DNA of 64,000 nucleotides, taken from [Clostridium] scindens. GTDB taxonomy: Bacteria > Bacillota > Clostridia > Lachnospirales > Lachnospiraceae. Shown here piece by piece: positions 1 through 7,387 of the stretch. A program made the position numbers and the translations under genes. The notes beneath the pieces were generated by a model. It was given only the letters and a program-made list of their open reading frames with translations. It made no database searches and was not told the DNA's origin. Numbering within the stretch: position 1 is the first letter of the stretch; every line of letters starts with the position of its first letter. The stretch spans positions 1,095,001 through 1,159,000 of the forward strand of contig NZ_CP080442.1 of NCBI RefSeq assembly GCF_019597925.1, given 5' to 3'.

Positions 1-19
1 TGTAAAAGGCTGTGAAAAG

Positions 20-337
20 AAGAAGTAATAATCGTTACACCCATACAGAAAGCTGCCGGCAGATGAGAGGCGCATGAAGGAAGGGATTATGAATACATCT
101 TGGAGCCGCGCACCAAAAAGCGTTCCCTTACAGAAATAGCAGGGGAGGGTTAAGTAGGCTGCGACGCAAGGCATACGTTACATGCATAAGCTGCGGCACG
201 CGTAAGTTAGGGCACTTATAATTTGTTGCGCGCATGCTTAATGAGGCTGGCAATGCAAACTGCCGGTGAACGAAGGTGGTACCACGGATATATCCGTCCT
301 TATCTAGTAAATGACTATTAGATAGGGACGTTTTTTT
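20..337 (+). promoter_or_regulatory. T-box leader of tyrS (tyrosine-specific)
   Basis: The conserved T-box AGGTGGTACCACGG lies at 274-287; its TGGT can pair with the ACCA 3' end of uncharged tRNA. A terminator hairpin follows directly (arms 295-306 and 319-330, then seven T). A TAC triplet at 94-96 is a candidate tyrosine specifier codon, matching the downstream gene. T-boxes raise transcription of aminoacyl-tRNA synthetase genes when the cognate tRNA is uncharged. The 5' boundary is approximate and the specifier is inferred rather than folded. Confidence 0.93.
295..337 (+). terminator. T-box-controlled intrinsic terminator
   Basis: A 12-bp stem (295-306 with 319-330, one G-U pair) is followed by TTTTTTT. 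The 5' arm overlaps the antiterminator region just after the T-box, as expected for alternative structures. Confidence 0.9.
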
Positions 338-391
338 GTATTTGAACCAAGAATAATCAGAAGATTTCAGAGAGAAAAGGAGAGAAGAAAC

Positions 392-1615
392 ATGGGAATT
401 TATGAAGAATTGCAGGCCAGAGGCTTAATCGCCCAGGTGACGGATGAAGATGAGATCAAAGAACTGGTGAACACGGGAAAGGCAACTTTCTATATCGGGT
501 TCGATCCCACCGCGGATAGTCTGCATGTAGGACATTTTATGGCGCTGTGTCTGATGAAGCGTCTGCAGGAAGCAGGAAACAAGCCAATCGCATTGATCGG
601 CGGAGGCACTGGCTACATTGGGGATCCATCCGGAAGATCGGATATGCGTTCCATGATGACGCCGGAGACCATCCAGCACAACTGCGACTGCTTTAAGAAG
701 CAGATGAGCCGGTTCATCGACTTTTCCGAAGGGAAAGCCCTGATGGTCAATAATGCCGACTGGCTTCTGGACTTAAACTATATTGAACTGTTAAGAGAGA
801 TAGGGCCGCATTTTTCCGTTAACCGGATGCTGACAGCAGAGTGCTATAAGCAGAGAATGGAAAAGGGATTGAGCTTCCTTGAATTCAATTACATGATTAT
901 GCAGAGCTACGACTTCTACATGCTGTTCCAGAAATATGGATGTAATCTGCAGTTTGGCGGCGACGACCAGTGGAGCAACATGCTGGGCGGAACCGAGCTG
1001 ATCCGCCGCAAACTTGGAAAGAATGCCTGCGCGATGACAATCACGCTGCTGTTGAATTCCGAAGGAAAGAAGATGGGCAAGACCCAGAGCGGAGCCGTGT
1101 GGCTGGATCCGAACAAGACCTCTCCGTTTGAGTTCTACCAGTACTGGAGGAACGTGGCAGATGCAGACGTCCTGAAATGCATCCGAATGCTGACATTCCT
1201 TCCGTTAGAAGAGATAGACAAGATGGATTCCTGGGAGGGTGCCCAGTTAAATACGGCAAAGGAGATCCTTGCCTTCGAACTTACGAAGCTGGTTCATGGA
1301 GAGGAAGAAGCCCAGAAGTCGCAGGAAGCGGCAAGAGCCTTGTTTAGCCAAGGAGCGGCAGCAGACATGCCTACCACCGAACTGAACGAAGAAGACCTGA
1401 CGGATGGCAATATTGACATTCTGTCCATGCTGGTAAAGAGCGGCCTGGTTCCGTCAAAATCCGAAGCGCGCCGTGCCGTACAGCAGGGAGGCGTAGCCGT
1501 GGATGGCGAGAAAGTGGAAGACATCCATGCCACGTTTGCAGGAGAAGATATGGCAGGAGAGGGTATTGTCCTTAAGAAGGGGAAGAAGAACTTCCGTAGA
1601 ATTGTGATGAAGTAA
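392..1615 (+). CDS. tyrS: Tyrosyl-tRNA synthetase
   Basis: This 407-residue class I synthetase charges tRNA-Tyr in the cytoplasm. The HIGH-type motif is HVGH at residues 45-48. The KMSKS-type loop is KMGKT at about residue 228. The N-terminal GFDPTADSLHVGH block is typical of bacterial TyrRS. The last ~65 residues form an S4-like RNA-binding domain (SKSEARRAVQQGGV). Length matches the family. The ATG is preceded by AAGGAGAG at good spacing. The gene stands alone, is controlled by the Tyr T-box upstream, and ends at a hairpin at 1643-1680. Identification is secure. Confidence 0.98.
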   Translation: MGIYEELQARGLIAQVTDEDEIKELVNTGKATFYIGFDPTADSLHVGHFMALCLMKRLQEAGNKPIALIGGGTGYIGDPSGRSDMRSMMTPETIQHNCDCFKKQMSRFIDFSEGKALMVNNADWLLDLNYIELLREIGPHFSVNRMLTAECYKQRMEKGLSFLEFNYMIMQSYDFYMLFQKYGCNLQFGGDDQWSNMLGGTELIRRKLGKNACAMTITLLLNSEGKKMGKTQSGAVWLDPNKTSPFEFYQYWRNVADADVLKCIRMLTFLPLEEIDKMDSWEGAQLNTAKEILAFELTKLVHGEEEAQKSQEAARALFSQGAAADMPTTELNEEDLTDGNIDILSMLVKSGLVPSKSEARRAVQQGGVAVDGEKVEDIHATFAGEDMAGEGIVLKKGKKNFRRIVMK

Positions 1616-1642
1616 ATATTTGCCATGCTGCGATTGTATAAA

Positions 1643-1687
1643 GATACCGCCCGTGTTCTCTTTTAGACATGGGCGGTATCCGTTTAG
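1643..1687 (+). terminator. Terminator after tyrS
   Basis: A 13-bp stem (1643-1655 with 1668-1680, one G-U pair) follows the tyrS stop. The downstream T tract is short (CGTTT), so efficiency may be modest. Confidence 0.65.
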
Positions 1688-1817
1688 AAATGGATGAAAT
1701 AAAAAAGAAGAGAAAGACGCTAAAAAACAAAATAAAATACATAGTATGCGATATAAATACTGCCAGTAAAATATTGCCAGTGAAAAAAATAGAAACAGAT
1801 ACTAAGATAAGAAGCGT

Positions 1818-1846
1818 TTGCAAAATAGAAAAAGTGGATGCATAAT
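1818..1846 (+). promoter_or_regulatory. Promoter of the flavin-reductase gene
   Basis: TTGCAA at 1818-1823 and CATAAT at 1841-1846 are separated by 17 bp, 42 bp upstream of the next ATG. The rest of 1688-1887 is A-rich, with a direct repeat TTGCCAGT near 1770-1780 and nothing else recognised. Confidence 0.5.
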
Positions 1847-1887
1847 GAAGATAGAATAAAAAATCAGAATAACAGGAGGAGATCGCT

Positions 1888-2397
1888 ATGGCATTTCAGG
1901 AAATATCACTTGACAGTCTGGAATTCAACCCGTTTCATAAAATTTCAAAGGAATGGATGCTCGTGACTGCCGGAGATGAGAAAAAGAGTAATACAATGAC
2001 GGCCAGCTGGGGCGGGCTTGGAATAATGTGGGGCAAGAATATTGCTACCGTATACATCCGCCCGCAACGCTATACAAAGGAATTTGTAGATGCGAATGAT
2101 CTGTTTACCGTATCGTTCTTACCGGAAAGTCAGAGAAAAGCATTGAATATATGCGGTTCCATATCAGGAAGAGAAGTAGAGGATAAGTGGGAGATGGCGG
2201 GGCTTCATCCTTTTTATGTAGATGGCACCACCGCCGTCAGGGAGGCCGATCTGGTATTCGTGTGCAAGAAGCAATATCACCAGGAAATGAAGCCGGAATT
2301 TTTTGATGTACCTGAGAACGATACGAAATGGTATCCGGACAAGGATTATCATGTTATGTATATGGCGGAGATCGTAAAAGTATTGAAAAAGGAATAA
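1888..2397 (+). CDS. Flavin reductase-like domain protein (FMN-binding)
   Basis: A 169-residue single-domain protein of the flavin reductase / DIM6-NTAB split-barrel family. The diagnostic N-terminal block is present: a W-MLVTAGDEKKSNTMTASWGG segment (residues ~23-45) that binds FMN phosphate, followed by VYIRPQRYT (~56-64) and TVSFLPE. Members reduce flavins or carry FMN for partner oxidoreductases, and the partner cannot be told from sequence. It has its own promoter and a strong RBS (AGGAGGAG) and is a single-gene unit ending at a good terminator. There is no neighbour that suggests a substrate. Confidence 0.85.
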   Translation: MAFQEISLDSLEFNPFHKISKEWMLVTAGDEKKSNTMTASWGGLGIMWGKNIATVYIRPQRYTKEFVDANDLFTVSFLPESQRKALNICGSISGREVEDKWEMAGLHPFYVDGTTAVREADLVFVCKKQYHQEMKPEFFDVPENDTKWYPDKDYHVMYMAEIVKVLKKE

Positions 2398-2425
2398 TGA
2401 AGTAAGTTTTGGAAAAAGGGATCGC

Positions 2426-2478
2426 AAGGCTGATGCACATGGGTTGAGAGTCCATATGGCATCAGCCTTTGTTTGATT
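2426..2478 (+). terminator. Intrinsic terminator after the flavin-reductase gene
   Basis: An 11-bp stem (AAGGCTGATGC at 2426-2436 with GCATCAGCCTT at 2459-2469) is followed by a T-rich tail. Confidence 0.85.
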
Positions 2479-2590
2479 GATTTTTTTTATGCCCTCATGC
2501 CACGAAGTAGGGGCAAAGGAAGCCTTGATTTTAGCGGCTTTACGGGCGCGTTTCTGACTGGGCAAGGGAAATATACCTAACCTCTCAAAA

Positions 2591-2734
2591 ATGCCGTCCT
2601 ACCGCGTGACAAATCCACAGCAAAGGAGTGATGAAGTCATTGACGCTATCCGTACCGCCATATGGGAGCTTGCTATTCATCTTTTTCCGCGTTTGGAAAA
2701 AAGAACTGATCTACCGACACATCTAAAAAGGTGA
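2591..2734 (+). CDS. Short ORF at the left edge of the mobile-element scar (possible remnant)
   Basis: A 47-codon frame starts MPSYRVTNPQQRSDEVIDA. Its last third runs antisense into the end of the HTH gene at 2673-2915. No good RBS precedes it. The first ~28 residues look protein-like (amphipathic helix DEVIDAIRTAIWEL), so it may be the truncated N-terminus of an element gene whose remainder was lost. I do not recognise a family. It could equally be chance. Confidence 0.25.
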   Translation: MPSYRVTNPQQRSDEVIDAIRTAIWELAIHLFPRLEKRTDLPTHLKR

Positions 2735-2915
2735 CAAGCTCATAAAAGATTTGTAGGCTTGGGTGCTGTCCGCTGTTCTCAATGGACGCGATATAGCGCG
2801 GCGTAATGTTCAGCCTGTCCGCTAACTGATTGCGTGATATGCCCTTTGCCTTTCTTGCTTCTTTTATGGCTTGCCCGAAAGCCTTAAAATCATACTTCGC
2901 TTTATCCTGCTTCAT
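2673..2915 (-). CDS. Small XRE-family HTH DNA-binding protein
   Basis: An 80-residue protein that is almost entirely a Cro/CI-type HTH: residues ~12-70 hold FGQAIKEARKAKGISRNQLA, LNITPRYIASIE and LQIFYELVTFLDVS. I chose the start at 2915 because AAGGTG precedes it at proper spacing; the frame is open further upstream without an RBS. Proteins of this type are common control genes of Tn916-like and other clostridial integrative elements. It is divergent from the excisionase-like gene at 3081, across a region with an inverted repeat that could be its operator. DNA-binding role is clear; target is inferred. Confidence 0.85.
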   Translation of the reverse strand: MKQDKAKYDFKAFGQAIKEARKAKGISRNQLADRLNITPRYIASIENSGQHPSLQIFYELVTFLDVSVDQFFFPNAEKDE

Positions 2916-3032
2916 ATTTTTCACCTTATTACATTTTCCGTTCATCTTTCTCTTTTGGATATGATTACACATAGCATGTGATTGACAGTAATAGAGCACA
3001 TTGTTCATTGTTTCTTTATTGTATATATTCGG

Positions 3033-3077
3033 TTGACCGTATATAATTAAAAATAATGAGTATGAAAGGACGGTCAA
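3033..3077. promoter_or_regulatory. Inverted repeat TTGACCGT / ACGGTCAA around a promoter
   Basis: TTGACCGT (3033-3040) is exactly the reverse complement of ACGGTCAA (3070-3077), in the divergent region between two HTH genes. A TATAAT at 3042-3047 lies between the arms, with a poor -35 (TTGTAT, 3019-3024) 17 bp upstream. The arms may be half-sites for one of the flanking regulators or may form a leader hairpin just ahead of the ATG at 3081. Confidence 0.5.
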
Positions 3078-3080
3078 TGT

Positions 3081-3278
3081 ATGGACTATATATCTGCCCC
3101 GGAAGCTACTGAAAATTGGGGAATCTCTGAACGGAGGGTACAGAAACTTTGCAAAGAAAACCGTATACCGGGAGTTGTCCGCTTTAGCCGGATCTGGCTG
3201 ATACCAAAGGACGCGAAAAAACCTGAGGATGGACGTATGAAAGCAAAAAACAAACAGGAGGACAACCATGGAATTTAA
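3081..3278 (+). CDS. Excisionase/MerR-like small helix-turn-helix protein
   Basis: A 65-residue protein with the pattern YISAPEATENWGISERRVQ then LCKENRIPGVVRFSRIWLIP, which is the winged helix of the excisionase/HTH_17 type: sensor helix, recognition helix, and an IPG-x(3)-F-x(3)-W-IP wing. Such proteins bind DNA near element ends or act as cofactors. An AAAGGA RBS lies ~10 bp upstream. It overlaps the next gene by 11 bp (3268-3278), so the two are translationally coupled. Role in recombination is inferred from the family and the surrounding element debris. Confidence 0.8.
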   Translation: MDYISAPEATENWGISERRVQKLCKENRIPGVVRFSRIWLIPKDAKKPEDGRMKAKNKQEDNHGI

Positions 3279-3882
3279 CGAAAAACTACAGCAGCTTAGG
3301 ACTGGGAAAGGCTTGACACAGGAACAACTAGCGGAGCATTTATATGTATCACGAACAGCAATTTCAAAATGGGAAAGCGGCAAAGGCTACCCTAACATTG
3401 AGTCGCTCAAGTGTATTTCCAAATTTTTTTCTGTAACCATAGATGAACTGTTATCAAGTGATGAACTGATTACCCTTGCAGAAACCGAAAACCATTCTAA
3501 TGTAAAAAGGATTTATAACATTATCAGCGGAATAATAGATGTATTGGCAGTTGCGCTTATCGTATTACCCATCTATGGAGAACCTCAAGGTAACTATTTT
3601 TACCATGTAAATCTTCTGTCAATTGCTCGGTTATCTAATATAGATATTGGAATACATTGGGCTATCTATTTACTTATAATTGGGCTAGGAATCGCCAGAC
3701 TTGCTTTTATTTCTTTTGATAAAGAACGCTTGTGTAGCATTATCTCAAAAATTTCTGTCGCAATAGGGGCGGCAGCAATCTGTTTATTTGCAGCGGCAAG
3801 AGAACCATACGTAACTATACTGCTATTTTTGTTTTTTGCTGCTAAGATATTTTTATTGCTACAGCAAAGTAGGACAAAATAA
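3268..3882 (+). CDS. XRE-family regulator with C-terminal membrane domain
   Basis: 204 residues. The N-terminal HTH_3 domain (residues ~1-65) shows LRTGKGLTQEQLAEHLYVSRTAISKWE and PNIESLKCISKFFSV. A hydrophobic C-terminal half follows, with about four membrane segments (near residues 90-108, 125-145, 155-175, 180-198). This architecture is frequent in Firmicutes as a membrane-bound repressor or signal sensor. An AGGAGG RBS precedes the ATG and the gene overlaps the excisionase-like gene. The stretch is visibly more AT-rich than the flanking chromosome, consistent with transfer. A terminator follows. Confidence 0.85.
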   Translation: MEFNEKLQQLRTGKGLTQEQLAEHLYVSRTAISKWESGKGYPNIESLKCISKFFSVTIDELLSSDELITLAETENHSNVKRIYNIISGIIDVLAVALIVLPIYGEPQGNYFYHVNLLSIARLSNIDIGIHWAIYLLIIGLGIARLAFISFDKERLCSIISKISVAIGAAAICLFAAAREPYVTILLFLFFAAKIFLLLQQSRTK

Positions 3883-3911
3883 AAATAGTCATAAATTCCT
3901 TAAAAACAGGC

Positions 3912-3941
3912 TCTGACACGGTAAGTGTCGGAACTTTTTTT
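3912..3941 (+). terminator. Intrinsic terminator after the XRE membrane regulator
   Basis: An 8-bp stem (3912-3919 with 3925-3932, one G-U) with a TAA-containing loop is followed by a run of T. Confidence 0.8.
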
Positions 3942-4040
3942 ATTGTGACGGTAGGTTTCTTGCACTTCGAGTTATGTGGATAGATAATCAAAGTGAACTT
4001 GCAAATAATTTATCACAACCAAAAGAAAGGAATGTATAGT

Positions 4041-4706
4041 ATGCAAAAGAAATCAAAGAAATGTATCATCAAATCAGGAATTCTGTTTCTAATTTTTATG
4101 CTTTTTACTGTTATGATTAAGACCATTGATGTACAGCCCATCGGACCGGAACAGTCTATAATAGGACTTGCCACTCTTAATCAGTTTGTATTTAACCTTT
4201 TTGGAGTGAACCTACTTTGGTATAGCATTACTGACTGGCTGGGGGTTGTTGCCATAGTAATTGCTTTGGGGTTTGCAATCTTAGGACTAATCCAACTCAT
4301 ACGACGTAAAAGCATTTGGAAAGTTGATCCACGCATTTTATTGCTTGGTGCATTTTATTTTATCGTCATTTTATTTTATGTTTTCTTTGAATTTGTAATC
4401 ATCAATTATCGACCGATAATTCTTTCTCAAAATTTAGAAGCATCTTTTCCATCCTCTCATACAATGATTGTAATTTGTATTATGGCTACAGCAATGCTAC
4501 AGTTTCATTATTATTTACGCGACAAGAAAATTTGTCTATGGATAATAGATATGGTTTCTGTTTTGATTATTGTGGTAACGGTAGTAGGAAGACTTATATC
4601 GGGAGTTCATTGGTTTACTGACATCGTGGCAGGCATTTTACTCTCATCAGCATTAGTTGCTCTTTATTATTCCACCCTAAAATATATGGAGGAAAAGAAA
4701 ATCTAA
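4041..4706 (+). CDS. PAP2-superfamily membrane phosphatase
   Basis: 221 residues from the ATG at 4041, which has GAAAGG ten bases upstream; an in-frame ATG at 4032 sits on top of the RBS. About six membrane segments. The three PAP2 signature motifs are visible: a degenerate motif 1 ending NYRP, motif 2 FPSSHT (~residues 136-141), and motif 3 GRLISGVHWFTDIVAG with the catalytic His (~residues 185-200). Family members dephosphorylate phosphatidic acid or undecaprenyl pyrophosphate on the outer membrane face. It is AT-rich like the XRE gene upstream and lies inside the element scar. A perfect-stem terminator follows. Confidence 0.88.
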   Translation: MQKKSKKCIIKSGILFLIFMLFTVMIKTIDVQPIGPEQSIIGLATLNQFVFNLFGVNLLWYSITDWLGVVAIVIALGFAILGLIQLIRRKSIWKVDPRILLLGAFYFIVILFYVFFEFVIINYRPIILSQNLEASFPSSHTMIVICIMATAMLQFHYYLRDKKICLWIIDMVSVLIIVVTVVGRLISGVHWFTDIVAGILLSSALVALYYSTLKYMEEKKI

Positions 4707-4732
4707 GAATAAATAATTCCATATACTGACGC

Positions 4733-4766
4733 ACGACGGCAAAAGAAAAAAGCCGTCGTTTCTTTA
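4733..4766 (+). terminator. Intrinsic terminator after the PAP2 gene
   Basis: A perfect 8-bp stem (ACGACGGC 4733-4740 with GCCGTCGT 4752-4759) is followed by TTTCTTT. Confidence 0.8.
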
Positions 4767-4800
4767 CTACAAACCCCCGGATTGGAGGGGGTGAGAACAT

Positions 4801-4999
4801 GAACCCTGCTCGGCTTGAATGGCAGATCCGGTGCGAGTTTAATGCGTGCTGCAAGCGCACGTTACGCAATGAACTGATTGACGCATGCCGTGTTGCTGTA
4901 CTTTTTTTCAACATGACTGAAGTTGAGATTGCGGAAGCAATGAAAAGTGCCATAAGGAAGCATTACAGTATATCATGGGACATTCTAGCATCAACATGA
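4801..4999 (+). pseudogene. Internally deleted sigma-70-like regulator of an integrative element
   Basis: The frame starts with MNPARLEWQIRCEFNACCKR and RTLRNELIDA, the N-terminus I recognise from the small sigma-70-type regulators carried by clostridial Tn916-like elements, behind the strong RBS GAGGGGGTGAG. After only ~31 residues it jumps to RVAVLFFNMTEVEIAEAM, which matches the start of the region-4 helix of the same family (usual wording: AILLYYFFEMSDVEIAE). The ~80-100 residues normally between are missing without loss of frame. The frame then runs into unrelated codons and a stop. No functional product is expected. The following bases code the tail of a recombinase in another frame. 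Confidence 0.75.
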
Positions 5000-5067
5000 C
5001 GTTGAACTATTATGCTCATGCCATTTCTGACAGTGCATTAGCGGAAATGGATCGGTTGATTGCGTAG
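4954..5067 (+). pseudogene. int: C-terminal remnant of a tyrosine recombinase (integrase)
   Basis: In this frame the bases read KEALQYIMGHSSINMTLNYY, then AHAISDSALAEMDRLIA and stop. LQYIMGHSSI-MT-NYYAH is the box II segment of Tn916-type integrases: GH plus the catalytic Tyr of the N-Y-Y-A-H block. Everything before KEAL is missing; the upstream bases belong to the deleted sigma-like gene. In intact elements the integrase gene ends close to an attachment site, so the element end should lie shortly after 5067. Confidence 0.8.
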
Positions 5068-5097
5068 CAGTAATTAGAGGTTTTACTACACTACTAT

Positions 5098-5427
5098 ATT
5101 AACCTTGTTGATGCAGCCAGAATAAAAGTTACAGGCGCGTTCGTAACAGATTTACAATTGATAATCGGCATGATAAAATATAGAAATCAAAAGGAAGCAT
5201 TGATGAAGTATGTAAACCAGAACAGAGAGTATTTTAGCAGACTGGATCAAGAGACATTCCAGGCAGTACAGGCGTTCTTGAATTCGGGGTAAAGGCTGGA
5301 AATCAGGGGAATGATATTGGCATACCGTGATATGAAAATAGCGGCTCAGGAGATCGCCGTAAAATTGATGGATAAGTATGGCCTATCCCAGGAGGATGCG
5401 CTAAGGATGATTCGAGATTGTAAATAG
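5098..5427 (+). pseudogene. C-terminal remnant of a PD-(D/E)XK nuclease transposase (Rpn-type) gene
   Basis: One frame reads INLVDAARIKVTGAFVTDLQ, LIIGMIKYRNQKEALMKYV and NQNREYFSRLDQETFQAVQA before a stop at 5290. These are the conserved C-terminal blocks of the Rpn/PD-(D/E)XK transposase-like family, where the usual wording is D-ARIK-T--F-TDLQ--FGM--YR then REYFS-VDEET. The N-terminal nuclease core is absent. The same frame continues after the stop with a 38-codon piece (5311-5427) ending LSQEDALRMIRDCK, possibly the decayed end of the same protein or an independent short ORF. A terminator follows. Confidence 0.65.
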
Positions 5428-5457
5428 CAAGTTGGAAATAGCGGATAATAAAAAATT

Positions 5458-5489
5458 GCCGGGCAGTCCTGCCCGGCATATTCTTTCTT
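5458..5489 (+). terminator. Intrinsic terminator
   Basis: A perfect 8-bp GC-rich stem (5458-5465 with 5470-5477) with a GTCC loop is followed by a T-rich tail. It ends the debris region. The bases 5490-5624 hold only an AT-rich upstream region for the sigma-factor operon. Confidence 0.85.
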
Positions 5490-5624
5490 AAAGTACAAGA
5501 AAAATGCTTAGGCATATTTGAAATTTTGTAATGATTTTTTATGAACTTGATAGAAAATACGATACTGCAGACGAAGTAATTAATAGATGCAAAATCTATC
5601 GCTTGCCTGCGCGGGAGAAATGAC

Positions 5625-6176
5625 ATGAAGATAACAGAGACTAATTTTGTAGAACAATTAAAAGAGCATAATGAAAAGGCGCTCTCTTACATGATACAAC
5701 AGTATGGAGGCCTGCTTTCTTCCGTGGTCAACAGACATCTGCGCCTGATGAAAGAGTATCGGGAAGAGTGCCTGAATGACGTATTTTTAGGCATTTGGAA
5801 GAATATTGGATACTACGATGAGAAAAAGAGTAGTTTTGCCAATTGGGCTGCCGGCATTGCCAGATATAAAGCGGTTGACTATCTCAGAAAGTATTATAAG
5901 AATGCCAGTTATGAGAATATCGACGATCTGGACATTCCACAAGATGATAAAGGATTGGAAGAGATCGTAGAGCGTGAAATATCCGATGAATTGGAACAGA
6001 TGCTAGGCTGTCTGGGAGAACAGGACAAGGAGATATTCCTGAAGTTATACATGGAAGAAAAGGATATGGAGCAGGTGAGCCAGGAGACAGGGCTATCAAA
6101 AAATGTAATCTATAACAGGATATCCAGAGGCAGGAGGAAGATACAGAAAGAATATCCCGGAGAGAAGGAGGCATAA
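5625..6176 (+). CDS. ECF-type sigma-70 family RNA polymerase sigma factor
   Basis: 183 residues with the two expected domains. Sigma region 2 spans ~residues 15-85, with IQQYGGLLSSVVNRHL, the -10 recognition helix ANWAAGIARYKAVDYLRK, and the EECLNDVFLGIW segment. Region 4 HTH spans ~125-175 (LGEQDKEIFLKLYMEEKD, VSQETGLSKNVIYNRISRGR). It lies 2 bp ahead of a DUF4179 membrane protein, the standard sigma/anti-sigma arrangement in Firmicutes. It should direct RNA polymerase to a small stress or envelope regulon and probably its own promoter. The signal is not visible. Confidence 0.92.
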   Translation: MKITETNFVEQLKEHNEKALSYMIQQYGGLLSSVVNRHLRLMKEYREECLNDVFLGIWKNIGYYDEKKSSFANWAAGIARYKAVDYLRKYYKNASYENIDDLDIPQDDKGLEEIVEREISDELEQMLGCLGEQDKEIFLKLYMEEKDMEQVSQETGLSKNVIYNRISRGRRKIQKEYPGEKEA

Positions 6177-6178
6177 AA

Positions 6179-7315
6179 ATGAAGAATATATATGAATTGA
6201 TGAATGAGATCAAGACGGATACAGAAGATTATCCGCAAGAAGTGTTATCTGAATTCGAGGCGAAAAAATGGAACAAGAAATTGTCGAAGGAACTGAAGCG
6301 GCCAAGAAGGAAAAAGTATGCATCCATCGCAGCATGCGCAGTTATCTGTATGGCACTGCTGGCGGCAGGGCCGTTCAGGGAACAGGTAAAAGCGGCTATG
6401 AATTCAACCATAGATTCCTTGAACGAATGGCTGGCTATGGATATTACAGATAGGGATATTTCGCCTTATACGAACGTCATCAATACAAGCGTAAAAGATG
6501 ACAAAATTGATGTGAAGGTTGAAGCCGTGGTTGTAGATGATCGGGAACTTCTGATATCTACAATTCAGGATTTCTCTAAGAGAAAAGACATAAAAAAACA
6601 TATGAAGCAGCTGGATGGCGATGTGGAACGGCTGGGAATATGGGGACTGGAATTTGACTCCTTTGATGAGATAAGAAAAGAATTAAAAGAAAGACCGGAG
6701 GAGGATCCGATTTATAACGAGATTCCGTTTCTTGGTACTATAGTCACTCTCGATGGGGAGCAGATAAAAGGAACGCAGATGATTAAGCCAAAGGATTATG
6801 AAAAGGGGAAGATGCGCGTCATATACAGGTATGATATTGACAGAAAAGAAGCATTTGACCTGTCAAAAGAACTGGAGATGAAGATAGAATTCCAGGATGT
6901 GAATCGTATCAGCGATGGAAAATGGGAATTTGCATTTAAGGCTGATGGCAGAGAACTGGCGGCCAATACGATGACGGTGGATCTGGACCAGAAGGTAGCG
7001 CTGCCCGATGGCAGCGAGATCCGGCTGACTTCTTATAAAAAGAATGAACTGGGAACCTATATTTACTATGAAGGCAAGACGCCGAAGAATTATTCGACAC
7101 AGTTCAGAGGAACCAATGACAGAGAAGAAACGGTGTGGTTTATTGATTATGGGAATGGAAGGTTCCAGCTGGATCTATGGAACGAGATGAGGACGCAGGA
7201 TATTGAGAGCCTGACTTTATCCGTATATAGTGCACAGAGAACTTCGAAAGACCAGAGCGTCAAGGAAAGCAGTTACAAGCCATATGGAGAGCCGTTCACA
7301 ATTCCCGCAAAGTAG
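6179..7315 (+). CDS. DUF4179 membrane protein, probable anti-sigma factor
   Basis: 378 residues. A short cytoplasmic N-terminus (~1-45, highly charged) precedes one membrane helix (KKYASIAACAVICMALLAAG, ~45-64). The extracellular part begins with the DUF4179 motif (REQVKAAMNSTIDSLNEWL) and continues as a ~300-residue beta-rich ectodomain of the DUF4179/DUF5643 type. Only 2 bp separate it from the sigma gene, so they are co-translated. The expected role is to hold the sigma factor at the membrane until an envelope signal releases it. That role is inferred from arrangement and family. Confidence 0.85.
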   Translation: MKNIYELMNEIKTDTEDYPQEVLSEFEAKKWNKKLSKELKRPRRKKYASIAACAVICMALLAAGPFREQVKAAMNSTIDSLNEWLAMDITDRDISPYTNVINTSVKDDKIDVKVEAVVVDDRELLISTIQDFSKRKDIKKHMKQLDGDVERLGIWGLEFDSFDEIRKELKERPEEDPIYNEIPFLGTIVTLDGEQIKGTQMIKPKDYEKGKMRVIYRYDIDRKEAFDLSKELEMKIEFQDVNRISDGKWEFAFKADGRELAANTMTVDLDQKVALPDGSEIRLTSYKKNELGTYIYYEGKTPKNYSTQFRGTNDREETVWFIDYGNGRFQLDLWNEMRTQDIESLTLSVYSAQRTSKDQSVKESSYKPYGEPFTIPAK

Positions 7316-7341
7316 GCAGAAGAAATACCAATAGAAAAAGA

Positions 7342-7370
7342 GAACTGCGCCTGAATATCAAGCGCAGTTC
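7342..7370. terminator. Hairpin between convergent genes (terminator, mainly for the minus strand)
   Basis: A perfect 9-bp stem (GAACTGCGC 7342-7350 with GCGCAGTTC 7362-7370). Read on the minus strand it is followed by TCTCTTTTTCTATT, so it suits the GH13 gene. On the plus strand the tail is poor in T. Confidence 0.75.
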
Positions 7371-7387
7371 CCGATTAAGACAGACAG

